Part shown: piece after piece, positions 48,289-57,258 of the stretch
Layout: each line of letters starts with the position of its first letter
Position numbering within the stretch: the stretch's first letter is position 1
Source: CAVQBJ01 sp963819075
GTDB taxonomy: Bacteria > Actinomycetota > Thermoleophilia > Solirubrobacterales > Solirubrobacteraceae
Length of the DNA: 64,000 nucleotides
Reading direction: 5' to 3'
NCBI GenBank assembly: GCA_963819075.1
Contig: CAWFUP010000002.1
Coordinates: forward strand, 1,116,001 to 1,180,000
Program-made: the position numbers and the translations under genes
The notes under the pieces: model-generated
Told to the model about the DNA's origin: nothing
The model's database searches: none
The model's input: only the letters and a program-made list of their open reading frames with translations

Positions 48289-48816
48289 TCAGCGTCGCCA
48301 CTTGATCGAGCACCCCACGGGCCGCGTCTCGGCCCGCGCCACGGGTCGCCCGGCGAGAACGTCATCCAGGGCCTCGCGTAGCCACTCCGCCGCCCGCGAC
48401 TCATCGCCGTGATCGCCGTCGGGAGCGCCGTGATAGGCGAGGCGGCCGCCGCCATCGAGTACGTACACGTCCGGCGTCGTGGTGGCGCCCCAGGCGCGCG
48501 CGACCTCCTGCGTGGCGTCGAGAAGGTAGGGGCCGGCGAACTCTCCGGCGTCCACTCGCGCCTTCATCGCCTCCGGCGAGTCGCGCGGATAGCGCTCGGC
48601 GTCGTTGGGGTTGATCTGCAGGGTGCGCACGCCGCGCGTGCGGTAGTCGCCGGCGACCGCCTGCAGGCGTTCATGCCAGGCCAGCGCGTAGGGACAGTGG
48701 TTGCAGGTGAACACGACCACCGTCGCCGCGGCACCGCCATCGCGCAGTGGGATCGGGATGCCGTCCGTGTCGGGCAGCGTGAACGGGGGAGCCGACGCTT
48801 CGATGGCCAGCGACAT
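48289..48816 (-). CDS. Redoxin/AhpC-TSA-like thioredoxin-fold protein
   Basis: 175 residues from ATG 48816. APPFTLPDTDGIPIPLRDG and VVVFTCNHCPYALAWHERLQAVAGDY give a thioredoxin-like fold with a CxxC (CNHC), followed by LQINPNDAERYPRDSPEAMKAR and LLDATQEVARAWGATTTPDVYVLD. Typical of thiol-disulfide/peroxiredoxin-like single-domain proteins. It starts 2 bp after the upstream gene, so they form an operon of thioredoxin-like proteins. Confidence 0.9.
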   Translation of the reverse strand: MSLAIEASAPPFTLPDTDGIPIPLRDGGAAATVVVFTCNHCPYALAWHERLQAVAGDYRTRGVRTLQINPNDAERYPRDSPEAMKARVDAGEFAGPYLLDATQEVARAWGATTTPDVYVLDGGGRLAYHGAPDGDHGDESRAAEWLREALDDVLAGRPVARAETRPVGCSIKWRR

Positions 48817-48818
48817 GG

Positions 48819-49166
48819 TCAGCCCTCCGGGGTGGACGGGGACAGCAGTCGGTGGAGCGCCTCGCGCAGGTCGGAGGGGTCCGGCGTCGGGGAGTAGTGG
48901 CCGTCGCGCCGGCGGTACACCCGGCAGGTGAGGCCCGTCGGCTCTCCCGGGGGCGGCGCCACGGGATCGACGCCGGCGACGCGCACCGTGGGCGATCCGA
49001 TGAAATTGCGCTCGGCCGCCTGCTCCTCGGTGGTGATCTCGGTCAGCGTGACCTCGAGTTCGGGCCGTCCGAGCTCGTCGAGCGCAGCCCGCAGGTCGGC
49101 CAGCGCCTCGGGGTAGGACGGGCAACCTTCCCAGTAGAGGAGCTCGACGCTGGACACCCCGGTCAC
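48819..49166 (-). CDS. Small thioredoxin-like protein
   Basis: 115 residues from GTG 49166. VELLYWEGCPSYPEALADLRAALDELG has a single cysteine where thioredoxins have CxxC (GCPSY), and FIGSPTVRVAGVDPV is the cis-Pro region of the fold. Resembles DF-family/DUF-type thioredoxin proteins near mercury or arsenic genes, though none are here. Adjacent to the redoxin gene. Confidence 0.82.
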   Translation of the reverse strand: MTGVSSVELLYWEGCPSYPEALADLRAALDELGRPELEVTLTEITTEEQAAERNFIGSPTVRVAGVDPVAPPPGEPTGLTCRVYRRRDGHYSPTPDPSDLREALHRLLSPSTPEG

Positions 49167-49200
49167 GATAGAGGCGAGCCGGGCTTGCGCAGCGGGAGCT

Positions 49201-49488
49201 CTACGAGACCTTGCGCTCGCGCATCACTTCGCACATGTCCACCGACACCCGAGTGCCGGGGGTCTCGGACGCATCCATCGCGGCGAACACCTGGCCGCCG
49301 GCGTCCATTTCCGCGCCGGTGGCGAAGTGCTGAAGGACCACGGCCGTCTTCTGTGCCTGATCGAACAGGATCTCCAGACCGGTGGCAGAAACTCCCGGAG
49401 GCGGCCCTCCCGACTCCTCGACGCGAGCAAGCAGTGCGTCCATCCGCTCTGGAGAGACGTCGGTGAACCTCACGGCACGCACATACAT
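49201..49488 (-). CDS. Small dimeric alpha/beta-barrel-like protein
   Basis: 95 residues. MYVRAVRFTDVSPERMDALLARVEESGG...ATGLEILFDQAQKTAVVLQHFATGAEM matches the alternating strand-helix pattern of ABM/EthD-type dimeric barrels. No catalytic residue can be named. Its stop is 35 bp upstream of the GTG of the thioredoxin-like gene on the same strand. Confidence 0.7.
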   Translation of the reverse strand: MYVRAVRFTDVSPERMDALLARVEESGGPPPGVSATGLEILFDQAQKTAVVLQHFATGAEMDAGGQVFAAMDASETPGTRVSVDMCEVMRERKVS

Positions 49489-49666
49489 GACAGCAACCTC
49501 CTCGGATCGCGCTCGTTGTCAGGACCCTAACCGGTCGGCGCGGCATCGCGCTGGCGCTGTGGGGCCGGCTCGGGGGCCGGCGTCCGCGCCGGCCCCGATG
49601 ATGAACTCGCGGATCCCGCGCGGGCCGTAGTTTCCCGACGGTTCATCCGGCAGCGGAGTCCCCGCG

Positions 49667-50428
49667 CTACTCCCGCCAGGCGCCCGTCCCGTAGCGCTCC
49701 AGGCCCGCGAACATCTCGCCGGTCTCGAGCGTGGCCATCCCATGGCGGTACTCCGCCGCGAGGGCGTCGGGCAGGCCGAGCGGCCACTGCTCATATGAGG
49801 AAAGGCGATCGCTGCGCATCGCCGCTTGGGGGAGCGCGGCGAGTTCACGGGCCAGCTGTGTCGCCGCGTCGACGGCGCGACCGCGAGGCACGATGCGATT
49901 GGCCAGCCCCAGGCGCAGTGCCTCATCCCCGCAGACGGCTCGTCCGGTGAGGATGAGGTCGAGCGCGTTGCTGTGGCCGATCAGTCGCGGCAGGCGCACC
50001 GTCCCTCCGTCCATCAGCGGAATGCCCCAGCGCCGGCAGTAGACGCCGAAGAGGGCGTCCTCGGCGGCGACGCGCAGGTCGCACCACAGCGCGAGCTCGA
50101 GACCGCCCGCCACGGCGTGGTGCTCGATCGCCGCGATGACCGGCTTACCGAGGAGCATGCGCGTCGGGCCGACCGGACCATCGCCGTGCGGCGCGAGGCG
50201 GGTGACGCGAGCGGGGTCGCCGCCCTGCATCGCCTTGAGGTCCGCGCCGGCGCAGAACTTTCCATTTGCGCCGGTCAGCACGGCGACCGACAGCGACGCA
50301 TCGCCGTCGAAGCGCGTGAAGGCGGCCACGAGCTCCTCGGCGGTCGGGCGATCGATCGCGTTGGCGACGTCGGGGCGGTCGATGGTGATGACGACCACGG
50401 GGCCCTCGGTGTCGTAGTGGACGCTCAT
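49667..50428 (-). CDS. Enoyl-CoA hydratase/isomerase-family protein
   Basis: 253 residues from ATG 50428 inside the TetR stop (ATGA). The crotonase fold shows NGKFCAGADLKAM (oxyanion hole 1) and HHAVAGGLELALWCDLRVAAEDALFGVYCRRWGIPLMDGGTVRLPRLIG (oxyanion hole 2). The canonical catalytic Glu pair is not obvious, as in several non-hydratase members. Acts on an acyl-CoA; control by the coupled TetR regulator is likely. Confidence 0.92.
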   Translation of the reverse strand: MSVHYDTEGPVVVITIDRPDVANAIDRPTAEELVAAFTRFDGDASLSVAVLTGANGKFCAGADLKAMQGGDPARVTRLAPHGDGPVGPTRMLLGKPVIAAIEHHAVAGGLELALWCDLRVAAEDALFGVYCRRWGIPLMDGGTVRLPRLIGHSNALDLILTGRAVCGDEALRLGLANRIVPRGRAVDAATQLARELAALPQAAMRSDRLSSYEQWPLGLPDALAAEYRHGMATLETGEMFAGLERYGTGAWRE

Positions 50429-51039
50429 GAGATGTGGACCGACGCGGCCACCTGGCGCCAGAGCACCTCGACGATCTCGCCCTCGGGGGGCGGGGGAGTG
50501 CGGGCCAGCGCGTGCACCATCACGCGCTGCATCGCTCCGAACATCGCGGCGCCCGCGAGCTCGGGGTCGATGCCGGCGGCCAGCTCGCCGCGGGCCTGGG
50601 CGCGCCGGATGTTCGTGGCGGCCTGACCGGCGACGGCGGCGACGCAGCGCTCGTTGGTCTGGGCGACCTCGGGTTCGCGGGCGAGCGCGCCGTAGAGCAC
50701 GGGCGCGAAGGGATCGCCGTAGTGGAATCGGACGCCGAGCTCGAGGCGCTGGCGCTCGCGCGCGGCCCAGTCGCCCGCGCCGTCGAGGTCGACCTCGAGC
50801 ACCTCGTCGCGGAGTCGCGCGAAGAACGCCTCGATCAGGTCGCCGACGAGGGCCGCCTTGGAGCTGAAGTAGCGGTAGATGACGCTCGGCACGACTCCCG
50901 CCGCGCGCGCCACGGCCACGACCTCGAGCTGCCCGCCGGTCCTGATCGCCTCGTTGCGTGCGCATTGCAGCAGTCGCTCGCGAGTCCGTCGACCCTTCGG
51001 CGACGAGGGAGGGGCGGCGAAGGCGGGAGTGACGCCCAT
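50425..51039 (-). CDS. TetR/AcrR-family regulator
   Basis: 204 residues from ATG 51039; a GTG 12 bp upstream is possible. The HTH is QLEVVAVARAAGVVPSVIYRYFSSKAALVGDLIEAFF. The C-terminal ligand domain is helical and variable. A perfect 32-bp palindrome lies 16 bp upstream and it is coupled to the enoyl-CoA hydratase, suggesting autoregulation and an acyl-CoA or fatty-acid-like ligand. Confidence 0.92.
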   Translation of the reverse strand: MGVTPAFAAPPSSPKGRRTRERLLQCARNEAIRTGGQLEVVAVARAAGVVPSVIYRYFSSKAALVGDLIEAFFARLRDEVLEVDLDGAGDWAARERQRLELGVRFHYGDPFAPVLYGALAREPEVAQTNERCVAAVAGQAATNIRRAQARGELAAGIDPELAGAAMFGAMQRVMVHALARTPPPPEGEIVEVLWRQVAASVHIS

Positions 51040-51055
51040 GCCCACACACACTACA

Positions 51056-51087
51056 CAAGAAGAGAAATGATGTCATTTCTCTTCTTG
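51056..51087. promoter_or_regulatory. TetR operator (32-bp palindrome)
   Basis: Perfect 15-bp arms CAAGAAGAGAAATGA (51056-51070) and TCATTTCTCTTCTTG (51073-51087) with a 2-nt centre. It is AT-rich against the genome and immediately upstream of the TetR gene. It may also terminate transcription from the gene ending at 51137. Confidence 0.72.
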
Positions 51088-51136
51088 GTGCCCACGACGG
51101 GCGGCCTGGGGGACTCGCCCCCGCCCGCGGCCCGTG

Positions 51137-51844
51137 TCAGAGACCGCCAGGCGGCCCCGGGAGGCTGAGCAACTGGATGACCGCGAAGAGAAGGATCACG
51201 GTGCCGACGCCGATCAGGCTGTAGCGCGCCGAGCGCAGCGGGAAGTGGCTGCTGATGCCGACCAGGAACAGCACCGTGGCCAGGAACACCGTGTCGCGCA
51301 CGTACTTGTCTGAGGTGGCGCCGGCCGAGGAGCCCTCGGTGAAGGCCACGTCGGCCTTCGTATCGAGCGCGGCGGCCTGGGTCTCCTGGGGGATCCTGTA
51401 CTGCGGCATGAACGACGGGCCGGGCGGCGAGTTCGGGTTTTGCGCCGGATCGGTGGCCAGCCAGGCGTAGAAGGCGGGACGGTAGCCGGGGCGCAGGCGG
51501 CGTTCGGCGAGGCGCTCGGCGTTCGCGTTGCCCGCGGTGAAGGCCGCGAACCACGCGTTGAAGGACACCGAGTCGAGCGTGCGCAGCTGGAGCGCTTCGA
51601 GGTCGGCCCGATTGGCCGCCGTGCGGGCGGCCGATGCGGTGGCGAGCTTGACCGAGGCCTCCGTGCTCCACTTCGCCGCCGCATAGCCCGAGTAGGCGGC
51701 CAGCACGGCCACGAGCGAGAGCAGCAGCGCCTCGGTGATCGACAGCAGGCGGTCGCGGCGGTCGCCGTCCTCGGAGTCACTTGCGCGCTCCTTGTGCTCA
51801 GCGATCTCCTTACCCACCTCGCTCGCCGATAGGCCCTCGGGCAT
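51137..51844 (-). CDS. DUF4337-like membrane protein
   Basis: 235 residues. A membrane segment at ~34-55 (LLSITEALLLSLVAVLAAYSGYAAAKW) is followed by an alpha-helical region, then two C-terminal segments (~185-230, VRDTVFLATVLFLVGISSHF and RYSLIGVGTVILLFAVIQLLSL). The N-terminus is charged (HKERASDSEDGDRRDR). Pattern resembles DUF4337. Function unknown. It lies 51 bp downstream of the PQQ-repeat gene on the same strand. Confidence 0.7.
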   Translation of the reverse strand: MPEGLSASEVGKEIAEHKERASDSEDGDRRDRLLSITEALLLSLVAVLAAYSGYAAAKWSTEASVKLATASAARTAANRADLEALQLRTLDSVSFNAWFAAFTAGNANAERLAERRLRPGYRPAFYAWLATDPAQNPNSPPGPSFMPQYRIPQETQAAALDTKADVAFTEGSSAGATSDKYVRDTVFLATVLFLVGISSHFPLRSARYSLIGVGTVILLFAVIQLLSLPGPPGGL

Positions 51845-51895
51845 CGTGGCGAGTCTATTGCCGCCACCGTGGCCGGCGCCCGCGACCGGGTCGGA

Positions 51896-53503
51896 TCAGT
51901 GCCCGCCGATGCTGAACGCGTAGAACTTCTTGCTCTGTAGGTCCGCGTAGTAGCCGGATCCCCAGTACACGGTGCCGTCGACGATCGCTGGGCCGGCCCA
52001 TTCCGATCCGGTCGGCCAGAAGCGCCACAGGATCTTCCCGGTGGCGGCATCGAGGGCGAACATCTTGTCGCCGAACCACGCGGTGGAGCTGAGGTAGACC
52101 ACCCCGTTGGCCTCGCTCGGAGGCCCGAGGTCGGCCGAGCCGTTCGGGTCGGCCTCCTGCCAGATGATCCGCCCGGTCGCCGGATCGAGCGCGGACCACG
52201 AGCCGTAGTTGATGAGCTGCCCCGAGGTGAGCCGGTACGGCGCGGCGTACTGGTCGGAGATCGGCACGTAGATGCGCTTGCCGTCGTAGGCGGTGCCCCA
52301 CATGATCCCGCCCTCACCGCCGCCCGCGCCGACGAGCGTGTCCCACACGACGTTCCCGGTCACCGCGTCGAAGGCCCAATAGATCCCGCTCTTCTGGCCG
52401 ACGCCCACGAGCGTGCGCCCGCCCACGTTCAGCAGGTTCGGCCCGGAGCCGCCGAAGTCGTACACCGGGCCCTCGATCGACGGGCACCAGCTCTTGCCCG
52501 CGCCGAGGACGCAGGCGAAGTTCCAGGCGTCCCACCCCTCGACCTTGTGGCCCCAGTTGACCTGACCGGTCTGCAGGTTCAGCGACAGCACGCTGTCGAA
52601 GTAGTCGTTGGGTGCCGTACAGTTGTCGTTCGATGTCTGGCCGGCGGCGGCGACCCGTTGGCAGGCGGCTGCCGCGTCGGGGACGGTGTAGTTGTTGCCG
52701 GTGCCGACGTACAGGCTGTCGGTCGCCGGGTCGATCGCCGGAGTGCCCCAGACGGCGCCGCCGCTGTAGCCGCACCCGGACGGCGGATTGCTGGCGGTGC
52801 ACGGCGCGTTCGCGGGGACCGTGTAGGTCTTCCACAGGATCTGGCCCGTATCGGCGCGCAGCGCGACGACGCTCCCGCGGAAGGTGCAGCAGGGATCGAA
52901 CGGGATCAGCGTGTCGCTCTCCTCGTTCGAGGACACGCCCACGATGATCTCGTTGCCGTAGACGACCGGGTTCCCGGTGATGATCGCGGCGGGATTGGAC
53001 TCGACCTGGGTGCTCCACATCGGCCGTCCCGTGTAACGGTTGACGGCGAAGACGTGGGCGCCGCCGTGCTGCGCCAGCACGAAGTTGTCGCCGAGGATGA
53101 TCTCGTTGCCGGCCACGGCCGGGCTGACGCGCGAGATGCCGCCAGAGACGCCGGTGTAGCTGGAGATGTTCGCCTGCCACAGCAGCGAGCCGTTGCTCGC
53201 GGCGACGGCGTTGACGTACCCGCCCGAGTCGGGGAAGTACACGGCTCCACCCTGCACGGTCGGCGTCGCGCTTACGTCGCCGTGCGTCGTGAAGACCCAC
53301 TTCGCTGCGAGCTGCCCGACGTTGCCGACGCCGATCGTGAACTCGTCGGGCTGCGTGCGGCTGTCGGTGAAATCGTGGCCGGCGGAGAGCCAGTCGGCGC
53401 CGAAGAACAGGCCCTGCGCGGACGCGGACTGCGCGCCCAAGCCCGCGAGCAGGACGGCGCAGCACAGCGCCACGAATGTGGATGTTCTGTTTCGGCGCGT
53501 CAT
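51896..53503 (-). CDS. Secreted PQQ-binding-like beta-propeller protein
   Basis: 535 residues from ATG 53503, overlapping cysNC by 4 bp. Signal peptide ~1-29 (FVALCCAVLLAGLGAQSASA). Repeated W-docking-like blades end in SLLWQANI, GQILWKTY, GQVNWGHK, GNVVWDTL, GRIIWQEA and GKILWRFW, so a multi-bladed quinoprotein propeller is expected. A vicinal CysCys (DPCCTF) recalls quinoprotein dehydrogenases. No heme CxxCH is seen. It could be a PQQ-dependent dehydrogenase or a structural propeller. Transcription with sulfate-activation genes is unusual. Confidence 0.85.
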   Translation of the reverse strand: MTRRNRTSTFVALCCAVLLAGLGAQSASAQGLFFGADWLSAGHDFTDSRTQPDEFTIGVGNVGQLAAKWVFTTHGDVSATPTVQGGAVYFPDSGGYVNAVAASNGSLLWQANISSYTGVSGGISRVSPAVAGNEIILGDNFVLAQHGGAHVFAVNRYTGRPMWSTQVESNPAAIITGNPVVYGNEIIVGVSSNEESDTLIPFDPCCTFRGSVVALRADTGQILWKTYTVPANAPCTASNPPSGCGYSGGAVWGTPAIDPATDSLYVGTGNNYTVPDAAAACQRVAAAGQTSNDNCTAPNDYFDSVLSLNLQTGQVNWGHKVEGWDAWNFACVLGAGKSWCPSIEGPVYDFGGSGPNLLNVGGRTLVGVGQKSGIYWAFDAVTGNVVWDTLVGAGGGEGGIMWGTAYDGKRIYVPISDQYAAPYRLTSGQLINYGSWSALDPATGRIIWQEADPNGSADLGPPSEANGVVYLSSTAWFGDKMFALDAATGKILWRFWPTGSEWAGPAIVDGTVYWGSGYYADLQSKKFYAFSIGGH

Positions 53504-55398
53504 AGCAGTCCGATCAGCTCCTCGAGTTGCTCGTCGAACTCCTGCTCCAGCGGTCGCAGCGTCAGGCACGGGTGCCGAGGCGCCTCGTAGGGGTCGTCGA
53601 TACCGGTCATCCCGCAGAGCTCGCCGCGCCGCGCTTTCGCGTACAGCCCCTTCGGATCGCGCCGCTCGCACTCCTGCAGCGGTGTCGCGACGTGCACCTC
53701 GAAGAACGGCAGGTCCCATTCGCGCGCCACCTCGCGGGCGGCGTCGCGGTCGCACTCGTACGGCGAGACGACACTGACGATCGCCACCACGCCGGCGTCG
53801 GCGAGCAGGCGGGCGACGTGGGCGGTGCGGCGCACGTTCTCGGCGCGGTCGGCGGCGTCGAAGCCGAGGTTGCCGTTCAGTCCGTGGCGCAGGTTGTCGC
53901 CGTCGAGCCGGTAGGCGGGGCGCCCGGACAGGACGAGCCGCCGCTCGACGGCGGCGGCCAGCGTCGACTTGCCCGACGCCGGCAACCCGGTCAGCCACAG
54001 CACCGCGCCGCCGGCCCCGACCGAGCCCCAGCGCTCGGGTCGTGTCAGCGAGCCCGGATCCCAGGTCACGTTCGCGCTGCGCGCGCCGTCGGAGCGCTCG
54101 ACCGCCTCGGCGTGCGTGACCCGGATCATGCCGGCGGCCAGCGTGTCGTTCGTCGACTCGTCGATGAGGATGAACGACCCGGTCGCGCGGTTGACGCGGT
54201 AGTCGTCGTAGGCGAGCGGCGCGCTCGTCGTCAGCTCGACGCGCCCGATGTCGTTGAGCTCGAGCCGCTCGGCGGTGGCATCGCGGCGCAGCGTGTCGAC
54301 ATCGATGCGGTAGCGCAGCTCGCGGACCTCGGCGTGTGCGGTGCGCGTCAGGTGCTTGATGATCACCCGCTGGCCGCGGACGAGCGGCCGCTCGCTCATC
54401 CAGCAGACGAGCGCGTCGAGGGTGCGCCCGACGACGGGCCGGTTACCGGGGCGGCAGATGACGTCGCCGCGGGACACGTCGAGGTCGTCGTGCAGCCGGA
54501 CGGCCACGGCCATCGGCGGGGTCGCCTCCTCGAGCGGGCCGTCGTAGGTCTCGATCGCGGCCACCCGGGTGCGGGCGCCCGAGGGCAGCACGACGACCTC
54601 CTCACCGGCTCGCAGCACGCCGGCGGCAAGCGACCCGGCGTAGGCGCGGTAGTCGCGACGGGCCTCGGAGTCGACACGGATCACCCACTGCACCGGGAAG
54701 CGCACGTCGACGAGGTTCGTGTCGGCGGCGACGTAGACGTGTTCGAGGTGGTAGAGCAGCGGCGGTCCCTCGTACCAGCGCATGTTCGCTGACGGCTCGA
54801 CCACGTTGTCGCCGTGCAGCGCCGACACCGGGATGAAGGCGATGTCGGTGACGTCCAGCCGCGCAGCGAAGCGACGGAAGTCGGTGGCGATCTGCTCGAA
54901 CACGCACTCGTCCCAGCCGACGAGGTCCATCTTGTTGACGCACACGACGAGATGGGGGATGCCGAGCAGCGAGGACAGGAAGGCGTGTCGGCGCGTCTGC
55001 TCGACCGCACCGTTGCGCGCGTCGATGAGGATCATCGCCACGTCGGCGGTCGACGCGCCGGTGACCATGTTGCGGGTGTACAGGACGTGGCCGGGGGTGT
55101 CGGCGATGATGAAGCGGCGCCGCGGCGTCTCGAAGTGGCGGTAGGCGACGTCGATCGTGATGCCCTGCTCGCGCTCGGCGCGCAGGCCGTCGGTGATGAG
55201 CGAGAGGTCGACGTGGCCGTTGGCCGAGTTGCCGTTACGCCGCCGGCTGGCGTCGGCGACGGCGTCGAGCTGGTCCTGCATGAGCGACTTGGACTCGTAC
55301 AGCAGGCGCCCGATGAGCGTGGACTTCCCGTCGTCGACCGACCCGGCGGTGGCGAGACGAAGCAGCTCGCAAGGCGGCGATGCGACGGCCACGGCCAT
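53500..55398 (-). CDS. cysNC: Bifunctional sulfate adenylyltransferase GTPase / APS kinase (CysNC)
   Basis: 632 residues. The N-terminal CysN GTPase has GSVDDGKSTLIGRLL (P-loop, ~16-30), DTPGHVLYTRNMVTGAS (G3) and VCVNKMDLVGW (G4). The C-terminal ~190 residues are CysC: LTGLPASGKSTLAAAVERRL, LDGDNLRHGLNGNLGFDAADRAENVRR and the GLYAKARRGE region. CysN powers ATP-sulfurylase with CysD, and CysC phosphorylates APS to PAPS, the sulfate donor for sulfotransferases and for assimilation. It starts directly after cysD (no gap). Confidence 0.97.
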   Translation of the reverse strand: MAVAVASPPCELLRLATAGSVDDGKSTLIGRLLYESKSLMQDQLDAVADASRRRNGNSANGHVDLSLITDGLRAEREQGITIDVAYRHFETPRRRFIIADTPGHVLYTRNMVTGASTADVAMILIDARNGAVEQTRRHAFLSSLLGIPHLVVCVNKMDLVGWDECVFEQIATDFRRFAARLDVTDIAFIPVSALHGDNVVEPSANMRWYEGPPLLYHLEHVYVAADTNLVDVRFPVQWVIRVDSEARRDYRAYAGSLAAGVLRAGEEVVVLPSGARTRVAAIETYDGPLEEATPPMAVAVRLHDDLDVSRGDVICRPGNRPVVGRTLDALVCWMSERPLVRGQRVIIKHLTRTAHAEVRELRYRIDVDTLRRDATAERLELNDIGRVELTTSAPLAYDDYRVNRATGSFILIDESTNDTLAAGMIRVTHAEAVERSDGARSANVTWDPGSLTRPERWGSVGAGGAVLWLTGLPASGKSTLAAAVERRLVLSGRPAYRLDGDNLRHGLNGNLGFDAADRAENVRRTAHVARLLADAGVVAIVSVVSPYECDRDAAREVAREWDLPFFEVHVATPLQECERRDPKGLYAKARRGELCGMTGIDDPYEAPRHPCLTLRPLEQEFDEQLEELIGLL

Positions 55399-56346
55399 CT
55401 AGAAGTACCCCGCTCGCTTTCGATCCTCCATGCTCGACTCGCTGATGCGGTCGTCGGCCCGAGTCTCACCGCGCTCGGTGATGCGCGTGGTGGCGATCTC
55501 GTGCATCACCCGCGGGAGCGTCGCGGCGTCGCTGGCCACCGCGCCGGTGCACGACATGTCGCCGACGGTGCGGTAGCGCACGCTGGTCCGGAAGACCTCC
55601 TCGCCGGGGAGACGCTCGGTGGCCTCGCTCGCGGCGTAGAGCATCCCGTCGCGGCGGAACACGTCGCGCTCGTGGGCGAAGTAGATCGACGGAACCTCGA
55701 GGTCCTCGCGCTCGATGTAGCGCCACACGTCGAGCTCGGTCCAGTTGCTGATCGGGAAGACGCGCACGTGCTCGCCGCGGCGGACGCGGCCGTTGTAGAG
55801 GCTCCAGACCTCCGGGCGCTGGGTCTTGGGATCCCAGCCGCCGAAGTCGTCCCGGAAGCTGAAGATCCGCTCCTTGGCGCGCGCCCGCTCCTCGTCGCGG
55901 CGCGCGCCGCCGAAGGCGGCGTCGAACTGGTGCTCGGCGATCGCGTCGAGCAGCGTCGTCGTCTGCAGCCGGTTGCGCGACGCCCGTGGCCCGGTCTCCT
56001 CGATCACGCGTCCGGCGTCGATGGAGTCCTGGACCGACGCAACGATGAGACGCTCGTCGAGCTCGTCGATCCGCCGATCGCGAAACGCGATGACCTCCGG
56101 GAAGTTGTGACCGGTGTCGACGTGCATGATCGGGAAGGGAAACGGCGCGGGGCGGAAGGCCTTCTCGGCCAGCCGCAGGAGCACGATCGAGTCCTTGCCA
56201 CCGCTGAACAGCAGCACCGGCCGGGCGAGCTCGGCCGCGACCTCGCGCATGATGTGAACCGCCTCGGCCTCGAGCTGATCGAGATGCTGGGCCTGGGCGA
56301 GAGGTGCGCCGCTCACGCTGACGCGCTGGGAGGTAGTTCGGATCAT
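55399..56346 (-). CDS. cysD: Sulfate adenylyltransferase subunit 2 (CysD)
   Basis: 315 residues from ATG 56346; the ORF extends upstream but lacks family similarity there. PP-loop ATP pyrophosphatase: PVLLFSGGKDSIVLLRLAEKAF (SGGKDS), PIMHVDTGHNFPEV, and FRTSVRYRTVGDMSCTGAVAS near the C-terminus. Together with CysN it makes adenylyl sulfate from ATP and sulfate. First gene of cysD-cysNC-PQQ protein. Confidence 0.97.
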   Translation of the reverse strand: MIRTTSQRVSVSGAPLAQAQHLDQLEAEAVHIMREVAAELARPVLLFSGGKDSIVLLRLAEKAFRPAPFPFPIMHVDTGHNFPEVIAFRDRRIDELDERLIVASVQDSIDAGRVIEETGPRASRNRLQTTTLLDAIAEHQFDAAFGGARRDEERARAKERIFSFRDDFGGWDPKTQRPEVWSLYNGRVRRGEHVRVFPISNWTELDVWRYIEREDLEVPSIYFAHERDVFRRDGMLYAASEATERLPGEEVFRTSVRYRTVGDMSCTGAVASDAATLPRVMHEIATTRITERGETRADDRISESSMEDRKRAGYF

Positions 56347-56520
56347 GGGAGCCGTTTCACCATTTCCGCCGCGGTCTAACCCTCCCCAGTCAAAGATTCG
56401 CATGCGCGCGAATCCGGCACAACGAATGAGGCACAACGAGTTACACGGCGGCGAAGGGCGAGCGCATCGAGGTCGCACCATCGGGGCGCCGCCGTCGCCC
56501 CGCGGTCGATCTGCCGCGCG
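56347..56520. other. Leader of the cysD operon
   Basis: 174 nt upstream of cysD. I see no recognisable riboswitch or operator. Confidence 0.4.
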
Positions 56521-57258
56521 TCACATGTCGCCGACGACGACCTCGGTCTGTTCGAGCACCGTGTTGGCCGCGTCATCGAGCACTGCGGTCACCCACTCCC
56601 GCAGCGTGCACTGGCTCCGCTCCGCGGCCTCGCGCCAGCGATCGTGGCGCGAGCGCTCGAGCGCGAACTGAAGCGCCGTGCTCGGCGGGTTGGCGAGCGC
56701 GGCCCGCGCCCGCACGCGGCGCCGCAGTTCGGACTTCGACCATCCGCGCTGCACCGCGAGGTCGAGCCAGAAGTCCTGCTCCTCTCGCGGCAGCGAGCAC
56801 ACCTCCGCGTGGTGCTGGAAGCTGAGATCGTGCCGGCGCCGTGAGGACTCGAAGGCGCGTGCGACGACGGCGTAGTTGCGCAGCGTCTTGTACTCCAGTC
56901 CGGTGAGCGCGATGCCCTCGCGGTAGCGCAGGCCGTACATCCGCTTGCCGAAGGCGAGCCAGTCACCGAGCCACCAGCAGGTCGCATCGGAGTGCATCCC
57001 GATTCGCGAGCCGATGTTCTTCCAGTGATCGAGCGTCATCGACGCGTCGAAGCGCATCGAGGTCCGCAGGCACTTGATCCCGGCCGCCGTCGGCGGTCGG
57101 TTGTTGGCCGGCAGTCCGCCGTTGGCCTGCCGGTCCGCGGCCGGCGCGGCCGGACGCTCGGTCGCGGCAGCGCTACGCCCCCATTCGACGTTACGGCGCC
57201 GATCGTCGAGGGCCGGCGCGTCAGACGACACGGGGGCGTCTCGCGCCCCCGACATGAC
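56521..57258 (-). CDS. LmbU-family transcriptional regulator
   Basis: 245 residues from ATG 57258; upstream in-frame starts exist and the exact start is uncertain. The conserved LmbU core begins at MTLDHWKNIGSRIGMHSDATCWWLGDWLAFGKRMYGLRYREGIALTGLEYKTLRNYAVVARAFESSRRR and continues DLSFQHHAEVCSLPREEQDFWLDLAVQRGWSKSELRRRVR. LmbU activates lincomycin biosynthesis genes and its relatives sit in or near biosynthetic clusters. Here it precedes a polyketide-type synthase locus, which supports a regulatory role there. Confidence 0.82.
   Translation of the reverse strand, partial: VMSGARDAPVSSDAPALDDRRRNVEWGRSAAATERPAAPAADRQANGGLPANNRPPTAAGIKCLRTSMRFDASMTLDHWKNIGSRIGMHSDATCWWLGDWLAFGKRMYGLRYREGIALTGLEYKTLRNYAVVARAFESSRRRHDLSFQHHAEVCSLPREEQDFWLDLAVQRGWSKSELRRRVRARAALANPPSTALQFALERSRHDRWREAAERSQCTLREWVTAVLDDAANTVLEQTEVVVGDM

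Noticed and set aside
54814..56379. 521-residue plus-strand ORF opposite cysD/cysN
   Set aside because: Arg/Asp/Val-rich shadow frame; the minus-strand genes carry clear P-loop and PP-loop motifs.
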